Origin: Liolophura sinensis
Taxonomy: Eukaryota > Mollusca > Polyplacophora > Chitonida > Chitonidae
Reading direction: 5' to 3'
Length of the DNA stretch: 64,000 nucleotides
Assembly: GCF_032854445.1 (NCBI RefSeq)
Contig: NC_088300.1
Coordinates: 8,866,001 to 8,930,000 of the forward strand
The translations under genes and the position numbers were made by a program. Below are positions 55,946-64,000 of this stretch, in pieces. Each line of letters starts with the position of its first letter. The first letter of the stretch is position 1. The notes under the pieces were generated by a model. That model made no database searches. It saw only the letters and a list, made by a program, of their open reading frames with translations, and was not told where the DNA came from.

Positions 55946-58822
55946 GCCTGTAACTATACACAAAATATTACAGACGCTGTTACGGCTAGGTTTATAAAGG
56001 CTTGTTACCGCTTAAAATAGTTTTAAGTATTAGATGTCAACACAGCCTTCCTGTTTATCAGTCCGATGAAACAACGTGATGACAATAACTGACACATCCG
56101 CTGTAGATCTAACGCGTGTAACAGCGCAGCATTCAGTTCAAGTCAGAAGACCAGATTCGAGCACAAATAATATTTCAGACAAGGTTTTCATCCTCATTTT
56201 AAGGTGGTCCTACATACAATTTTCTACACAACAAATATAAAGGATATTTTTTAAATCTGCCACGAACGTGCCACGGCCGCCGTCTTAATGGTTCGGATGG
56301 GCGAATTTAAGTAAGTTACAACTTTATCAGCTATGACGAGCTAATGTACTTGATAATTGTAGAAAGAGTGTCCTATACGCAGTTGGGCATATTCTCCAGT
56401 TTCTTATATGCTTATGGTGATATGGTAGCCAATACATACATGTATAAAAGATAGTCCAAAAACACCAAATGAATGTCCTTTAGTTTTCACCACGTTTATT
56501 CTATACGATACGTGTGATAATGCCCAGAAAGCAAGGGAAATTGTCTAAAAACTTGATAGTCCTGACAGTTCACAGGATCATGATCCTTGGGCCAGTACAG
56601 TGAAGTAATGCTGCTGATGATACCAGCTTCATAATCCTTTGCACCACAAAAGTGGAATAATACTTCTGCTAAAACTACCTTCATCGCCCTTGGGCAACAA
56701 CATTAGAATACTGCTGCAGCTGAAGCAAGCTTCATAATACTTGGGCCAAAACAGTGGAACACTGCTGCTGCCTGGAAACCTTTCCCAACAGTACACTTCA
56801 CCACAGAAAGTTGGCTTAAAATGTAACTCAGCACCTCATAAAATAAACAACAAACGGACACAAACAGGTACATGTATTAAGTAACTATAAATGAGGCAAA
56901 TTAAGTATTAGAAATGGCCATTTCAAACAGGAATGTCCTTTCTTCTATCTTGTGATGATCATTTTAGTCTCTCACCACATGTACAAATAACATTCACCAA
57001 CTAAATACCCCACATTACATCTCAGGATAAACACTAAATCTAATGTTTAGTCTTGTGACCCTACTACCTATAATGAAACCAGAATAATGAAACCAGAATA
57101 ATGAAATCAGTAAGCTGAACATGTAAAATCAACAAAGACCCAAATTTTGCACAGTATAGCCAACTGAAAACAATAGACAGTTTTGTGTTCTGTTTGGTAG
57201 AGGGTGGGGGAGATGGGGTAGTGATAGAGTAAGGCTAACAAATGTGGCAAAAAAATGTATAGTGTACCAGTATCAACCTTATGTTTGATGCATAATATTC
57301 ACAGATATGACCATACAGGTAATACCAATAAGAGCGGCCTTATATAACTTAGCCGTTCTTAATGACACGTAATATTTCTCTTGCCACATGAACTGCTCCT
57401 CATATTAGGACCATTTAGCTGGAGCCACTGCTTCCACACTAGGACACCACTTACATGCAATCCTAGTGTATCGTGGTACCTCCAATAAAAGATATCAGGC
57501 ACTGCATGATTCAATATTTCACTTTTATTTAAAGCATTTTCAAGAATTTCTGTTGGAGTTAACGCAATACTCTACTTTTTGAAGCTTATGGAAATGGAAA
57601 AACAATCAAACCTGCTGACCATTTTCAGAGTATAAAACCATGATAAAAATATATTTTAAAACCTTAGTGCAATTTGATACTGATTCCAAAAAATGCAGAA
57701 AAAAATTAAAACCTCAAACCTTATGTTTATACGCTTAGGCATAAAGAGAAAAGTCAAAATAGATAGCACCCACTCAAAAGAAGCTCAGCACAGAAGTCTT
57801 TTACAAACTGATCTTGACAGATCACTGCATAACAATCTTTGGAGTTTCAGCAACATTACAACAGTGCATCTTGAATTCCATTCAATAATGATTTCCCTTA
57901 TAAATATATAAAAGCTAGTTTTATAATGTCCCCTTTGTGTAATATATTTACAATCTGGTGAGTATGTGTATGCAATCTCCCTCTATTTACAATATTTCAG
58001 CCTCACTCTAGCACGGTCTTTATTAAGTCACTATGCACTACCGTCTTCACCTTGAAAACTATTAAATCAGGTTAAACTGATGTAACGATTAAAGGTCGCA
58101 ATTCTCAACATTTCTGACCAAGACTGCCCACAGCACAGAGGAAAACAAAAGATCAAATTCTACAACAATTACGCAAGTACACACTTGCCCTACGTACATG
58201 CCTATAAATCTTTGTGTACATGTAATTATCTGTGTTCATATAGGTTACAAGGCTAGCAAATTTCTAAACAATGCATAGAAAATTCTTATTTTTGTCTGAT
58301 TAAAAATAATGCTGATATGAAATAACAAATAATTTTGCGATTACAGACACCATATTAAAAAATCTGCACCATGCATAACTGCACATTAATCACTAAACAT
58401 GTAACATACTTCTTAGAATTTCCCACGAGTATATGCATGTACCTTGCTAGTGCATTGTGCAAAGTCTTCCAGTGTAATGATTAAGCACTTAAAAGGTACA
58501 CATATAAATAAATGTGCATGTTCTTGCAACTTCACAATACACATATACTTAGCTGTACATGCATGACAAATCCACTTCAATGCGCCTCATAGATGTGCCA
58601 ATACAATATTGTACTCCATGTTACACACAGAGGGAGCGTGTTCAGTCTTCAGGCTATTACTACCAGAGCCCGATTCAAAAGGAAACTATGGTAATAACAA
58701 CAAAAATTAAAATCAACATGACCATCTTAAAGTGGTTATCGTGCTTTGAGACAAAACTTTTTCATCAATGTTAGAAGTTATTGTTTCATACCACAGGACT
58801 GAAGCTACCCATCAGCCTGTCT

Positions 58823-58828
58823 TTTATT
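58823..58828 (-). terminator. Candidate polyadenylation signal of the GH20-like gene
   Basis: AATAAA on the minus strand, about 250 bp past the stop codon at 59080-59082 and just past the 39-bp repeat. Confidence 0.35.
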
Positions 58829-58884
58829 TCTGTCATTGTATGTTCTGTATGCCTTCATAGATGGTCCTAACGGAAAGTCCAGCA

Positions 58885-59092
58885 CTTCCTACAAACATTA
58901 GATTTCCTTCTGAACGTGGTCATATATGGCCCCACTGGAAATCCCAGCACTTCCTACAAATATTAGGGTTCTTTCTGTTCGTCCAGTACTGCCTACAAAT
59001 ATTAGGGTTCCTTCTGTTCGTCCAGTACTGCCTACAGATATTAGGGTTGCTTCTTGTCATCCAGTACTGCCTATGGATATTAGGGTTCCTTT
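58885..59092. repeat. 39-bp repeat starting at the stop codon of the GH20-like gene
   Basis: On the minus strand the last codons and stop (aaaaggaaccctaatatcc) are repeated about five times as aacagaaggaaccctaatat then ttgtaggcagtactggacg. The first unit overlaps the end of the coding region; the rest are in the 3' UTR. In another frame the array is open (NPNICRQYWTNR units), which explains the ORF seen there. Confidence 0.88.
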
Positions 59093-61875
59093 TGGACGTC
59101 GTCATAGATGGCTCCATCCTCCTCAGGCACAAGTTGTTTGAGGAGGCTCTGTAAAGTGTGTACTGACTCATTCAGACCCTGTGGCATGTAACTCGCCCTC
59201 CACACACTTTTGTACGTACCCAGCAGCTCAAGTAACCTGAAACATCCATGTAAATTCAAATACAGGATATAACGTATTGCACAGCTTCAGAAACCCGTCC
59301 AAACAATGAGTCAAAAACAAAACAAAACTTCTGTAGCTCCCTATCCTACTGCTCTAGATGAGTCAACCGAGATCATGTAAATTTTGTATAGCATGTTAGA
59401 CGACAATAACTCTGAATAGACTCAAACATTCATACAGACAGCTTCAAATTATTACACATACCATACAAAAAGAGGCAAATTCACAAGAATAACATAGTTT
59501 GAGTAAAAACATGTCATGTTTTATAATTGTTAAGCTTTTTTTTCCTGGTATGTTAATACAGAATATCCCTTTTGTATCATTCTAGATCCTTCTGATGTAA
59601 CAAACGCTGGAAATATTGTTTGAATTCATGTTCAAACATGGATGTTCAAGGTGATTGAAAAAGTGTTTAAAATATGGTATGGAAAGGATCTAAACCTTGG
59701 CACACATGGGAGCGTCTGACCCAACTCAACTTGAATGTTGCGTTGGGTCCAAAGCACTCATGTATGTGTGATAACGACACGAGTAAACTAAAACTGGACT
59801 CTAGTCATTACATGTACGCAAGTGAATCTGCAAGTCACAAGGCTATCAGGGACTGGGACCAACTCCATGTGAACAGCTGGGTTGAGTCTCGTCAGGTCGT
59901 AAGCTCTCAGGTATGCTGAACTTTAGATGAGTAGTCCAAATGTTGACAACTGTATTAACAAGGATGTTTTATGTGTATTTAATTTTAAACATACTTGTTG
60001 GCCAGATCTGTCTTGGACGTGGCAGGGAGATTAGCTATACCCAGATTTATCACAGCAAAGCCTGTCTGGTTACCCGGATTACGACCAACCATCACCAGGG
60101 CTCGGCCAATTCTGCAATAACAAACCAGATAAAGCCTGTTGTCAGAATGTTATGTAGATAACAGGATAGTTGCTCTGTGGGTTTGACATAGCTTTTAAAA
60201 CACAACTATGAGGATATCTTAATTTGGTTTTCTTGTAGCAGACCAGTGATAATCACACCATATTTATAGTACTGCCTCACTTAAGTGTTACACTGAAGAT
60301 GCCAGACAAGACACTTCACCCAATCATAGACTGTTCAATCACAGCTCTCCTGTCCTTATGCTATGGTTTACCTTTAGCATTACTCACTCAGGTTGGGTCT
60401 GTAATTGGAGCACTAGACACCCGGAAAGTGTTCCAAATAATTATCTTTATCACTGGCCGATATTCTTTCAAATTCTTTAAGGAAGTTTTAATGAAGGTGG
60501 GAATACATGCCACAGTTACACAAATAACAAGAAGGTGGGATGACATGTTACAGTTACATCAATAACATTAAGGTGGGATGACATGTTACAGTTACATCAA
60601 TAATATTAAGGTGGGATGACATGTTACAGTTACATCAATAACATTAAGGTGGGATGACATGCTACAGTTACATCAATAACATTAAGGTGGGATGACATGC
60701 TACAGTTACATCAATAACATTAAGGTGGGATGACATGTTACAGTTACACAAATAATGTTAAGGTGGGATGACATGCTACAGTTACATCAATAACATTAAG
60801 GTGGGATGACATGTTACAGTTACACAAATAACATTAAGGTGGGATGACATGCTACAGTTACATCAATAACATTAAGGTGGGATGACATGCTACAGTTACA
60901 CAAATAACATTACAGTGGGATGACATGCTACAGTTACGCAAATAACGTTAAGGTGGGATGACATGTTACAGTTACATCAATAACATTAAGGTGGGATGAC
61001 ATGCTACAGTTACACAAATAACGTTACAGTGGGATGACATGCTACAGTTACGCAAATAACGTTAAGGTGGGATGAAATGTTACAGTTACACAGATAACAG
61101 TAAGGTGGGATGACATGTTACAGTTACATCAATAACATTAAGGTGGGATGACATGTTACAATTACACAAATAACGTTACAGTGGGATGACATGCTACAGT
61201 TACGCAAATAACGTTAAGGTGGGATGACATGTTACAGTTACACAAATAACATTAAGGTGGGATGACATGCTATAGTTACACAAATAACATAGGTTGGGCT
61301 GAAACACTGTGATCAGCATATACATGTATGTAAGACATGCAGACAGTTCTGGGGACAGCGCTCACCTCACTGCACACAGCATGAGATCTGAGGTCAGCTG
61401 CAGCTCTGTCACTATCTCTTTGTGGTTATAACAGTAAAGCTCTGCATTGGACAGCTCCACTTGACACCTCTTGATATGCCGAATAGACTTCTGAATATGT
61501 TCAAACCAAAATAATTACCACAGTATAACTGTACATTGGAATCACATCAAATCTATCTTTAGGTCATCTGAATGAAAATGACAAATGACACTGTATCCGG
61601 CAATGATAATTCCACATAAATGTGACTTTCTACCAGAGTTGTCAATGGACAAATGCTGTGCACATGACAATACCAATAGTGTTATAATAAGTTTTTGATT
61701 TCACTCGACAAATGTCTGTAATACAGGGGCATGAGACTCCTACAACCCGAGGTCTATAGATAGATTACCTGTAGAATATCCAAAGTGAGATTTTCCAGGG
61801 GTACCTCATCCGGTTGGACTAAAAACTGGAATAATGTAGATCCTTGTTCATCTGGGAGCCTGGAGATATCAGTGC
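59080..61875 (-). CDS. Last four exons of a GH20-like (beta-hexosaminidase-type) protein
   Basis: Exons on the minus strand: 61875-61769, 61490-61366, 60111-59995, 59236-59080 (TAA at 59082-59080). GT-AG junctions and phases match, giving about 168 residues. The 5' part should lie upstream, past 61875, possibly off the right edge. The sequence is helical in character: SIRHIKRCQVELSNAELYCY, LTSDLMLCAVRIGRALVMVG, TSKTDLANKLLELLGTYKSV and WRASYMPQGLNESVHTLQSL. The end resembles the C-terminal helices of non-lysosomal GH20 enzymes, in which 'EYR.LWLARNRPGGL.DS' is typical; this comparison is from memory. No catalytic Asp-Glu pair is in the window, so the enzyme assignment is tentative. Confidence 0.5.
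60500..61292. repeat. 38-bp minisatellite in a GH20-like intron
   Basis: About twenty copies of aataacattaaggtgggatg then acatgttacagttacatc. Variant positions (tgTtac/tgCtac, acatc/acaca/acgca, taagg/tacag) alternate in blocks, which indicates higher-order duplication. It lies between exons 61490-61366 and 60111-59995. No spacers occur between units. Confidence 0.97.
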
Positions 61876-64000
61876 CTACATCAGAGAAAGTTTTCATTTA
61901 GCAAACAAGTATTTTTTACTGGAGTTTAAAAAATGTATTAGGTAGCAAAGTTCCCAATGAGCTCAAATGTAGGAGACTTCAGCTTCAAACATAAAATATT
62001 TATTGAGATACCACGCTTAACATTTACCTCAACATGGATTCTAATACACAAATGAAACCGTCACAAATTTGTAATTTACTGTAACTAACATGAAGACAGG
62101 CATCAAGAATGGAGTATTTATCTATGGTCACTGTGCTTTGGATCTGTACTAATCTTGATCTCCATGCACACAGTACATACACATGATTATATACCACCCT
62201 GGATATTTACCTTACATGTAACACTAACTGCTACTGGACATCTGTGCTTGCGTTATGAGTCAAGCTCTCAGTGTACATGTGAGCTATCAGTTTATTCAAA
62301 TTTATTGACTTATTTATCATTTTATTTATTTGGGTACCACTTAAAAACAGGCTTTGATACTGACACAGTGTTTGTTTAAAAATTTCCATGAAGCAATACT
62401 TCTAAGTGACAATATTGTTTTTCTTTGGGAATGTTTTTTCTCCGTACAAGCAGATATATACTCTAGTATAAGACTGCATATGACACCTCTCAATAAGTGG
62501 ACTTACAATCACATACATGGCCATGTGCGTTTTGTTCGAATTTTTTCACACGTTATTTCGAATGGGCGTTGTTGTTGTTCACCACGATAACTTTCAAAAC
62601 ATACAAACACTAGAACATGTATACTGACAAACAGAGATCAAAGCAAACTGTAAATTAATTTTGAATAAATCACTTAACTGTTGGTTTTATCCTACACTGC
62701 AAGCAAATTCTTTAGCATAAACTAACTGACAAATAATGAAATAAGGCAGAGGTCAAAATAACCGCTGGTCTGCTGATAGTGAAATCTTTGACATGCTGGC
62801 GAGAGTTGGGATAAGAAAGTCTGGCAGGCCAAGCAAAATTTTACCAGCAGGGAGGGAAAATGAGGGCTTTAAATTAGTACACAAACTTTGGTGAATTAGG
62901 GCGTGGTGGGTAAACAAAGTGAGAATTTATTCGTCTTTAGTTTGATAAATCTTTAGCATGCCAGTAAAAGTGAAAAAAAATAAATAGATAACAGGTGCTG
63001 GTTTCTAGTGAATGTCGCTATAATACAGGTTATCCCATTGGCAGTGTCTCTCCTGTGGACCAATGAGTGATCTTCTAACAAATTGTCGGAAATGCCACCT
63101 GTGTTCAACAACGCAATGGCCATTTGACCGAGGCAGCAGTGGTAGTGGTTACAGGGGACAATTAAAACTGAAAACTACAATGAAATGAACATAAAAAGGG
63201 GTGCGTGAAGACATTTTTGTAAAAATATTTTGTTATCCATTAAGCAGCGGTGAAACACTCAAAGCGACAGGAATCAGGGTGAATTTAAATGTTTGCTTGT
63301 AAATCTGATCGCATCTTCACTGGAGTTTTGGAACTAAAGGAATGATTTTATTATGGTATGCTACTGTCAAATGCCACAACAATGTAGCAAATCCACTACA
63401 AATGTCAGCAACTCAATCTTTCAGCTAACTTCTATAGATGAAACTTTGGTCTAACGACGGTTTATATTTTACTAACAGGGCCAATACAAGGATCACTGGC
63501 CCACCAACATCTTACCTAATATTAAAAGTTCACAGCTGATTTCTTAGTTACAAACCTCTAGTACCTGAACTTCTTAAAAATGATGTTCATGTTATCAGTA
63601 ACCAGTAATCGTGTAATTCTTTGAACAAAGACAATAATAAACTATATATATCAGATCAATCTACAATATTAAAACTTTATTGGCGTGGTCCTTTTTTCTA
63701 TCATGAAGGGTCTTAAAAAATTGGGGAAGGGACAAATATGTTTCCAAATTAACTGGCCCTGCTGGCCTTTTGATTTGTGGGGATAATTTCTACCCCTGTA
63801 TAGTGATATTTATGTCACCCGAAATCCCCTAAACCGGTTGATTTTATTTATTACGTATTAAAACTTCAAGTAACCGCATACTTTGTGGTCCTAGACTTGA
63901 CCTAGGTTCTGGTGGATTCCCGTAAACCAAACCTTAGTACGGCAATCCATTTAGATTCTGGTAAATAATTACACAAATAAAGCCCTTCTCACGTTGCTAT
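61876..64000. other. Right-hand region without a supportable gene
   Basis: AT-rich DNA, probably the next upstream intron of the minus-strand GH20-like gene. I found no exon with a family signature, no SINE head and no strong repeats. Confidence 0.5.

Larger units (their letters stand above)
51934..59079. other. Intergenic region upstream of the HHIP-like gene and downstream of the GH20-like gene
   Basis: This region holds a dispersed repeat (52890-53260), a large minisatellite (53990-54860), a SINE fragment (55838-55945), a degenerate repeat of about 70 bp (56560-56790, cttgggcca.aacagtggaa) and AT-rich DNA. No open frame has recognisable domains or convincing splice sites. Confidence 0.55.

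Noticed and set aside
58920..59171. Minus-strand ORF with NPNICRQYWTNR repeats as a separate small protein
   Set aside because: It overlaps the GH20-like last exon in another frame and arises from the 39-bp repeat.
60500..61292. CRISPR-like array
   Set aside because: Units are 38 bp but follow each other without spacers, and the setting is a eukaryotic intron.

Overview
This window is animal nuclear DNA: genes are split into many exons by GT-AG introns, and most of the space is introns, minisatellites and retroposon debris. A tRNA-derived SINE recurs whose 3' part reads roughly 'gtataagtgaaatattcttgagtacggcgtaaaacaccaatcaaataaataaa', together with a LINE whose tail is an (attc)n run. I associate both with mollusc genomes, so a mollusc or closely related lophotrochozoan is the best guess. 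This rests on remembered repeat families and not on a search.

Layout. (1) About 688-11445, minus strand: eleven exons of WDR81 (BEACH/WD-repeat protein); the C-terminal WD40 part lies off the left edge. (2) 12908-20708, plus strand: a complete nine-exon fumarate hydratase gene (FH), head-to-head with WDR81 and separated from it by about 1.46 kb. (3) 20709-24340: FH 3' region with two related LINE relics, one split by a SINE. (4) 24341-39087, plus strand: a zona pellucida (ZP) domain membrane protein in nine exons. Its largest intron starts with GC instead of GT and contains a 6.1-kb LINE with a perfect 14-bp target-site duplication. (5) 39088-42454: SINE-rich intergenic DNA. (6) 42455-51933, minus strand: an eight-exon HHIP-like / soluble glucose-sorbosone dehydrogenase-type beta-propeller protein with an N-terminal signal and a hydrophobic C-terminal tail; one exon carries an apparent single-base frameshift. 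(7) 51934-59079: intergenic DNA with a dispersed repeat and a 27-bp minisatellite. (8) 59080-61875, minus strand: the last four exons of a gene whose C-terminus resembles GH20 beta-hexosaminidases. (9) 61876-64000: no supportable gene.

The most unusual feature is not a single gene. In at least four of the genes, on both strands, tandem repeats are built from an exon edge together with its splice site (or, in one case, the stop codon). FH exon 4 is preceded by eleven decoy copies of its own 3' splice site plus exon start, and FH exon 5 is followed by copies of its own 5' splice site. WDR81 exons 4 and 11 and two exons of the HHIP-like gene show the same pattern. The FH exon-4 units each contain a polypyrimidine-AG directly followed by GTGAG, which has the form of a recursive splice site.

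The genes do not form an obvious pathway. WDR81 acts in endosomes and autophagy, FH in the TCA cycle, and the ZP and HHIP-like proteins are predicted to be at the cell surface or secreted.
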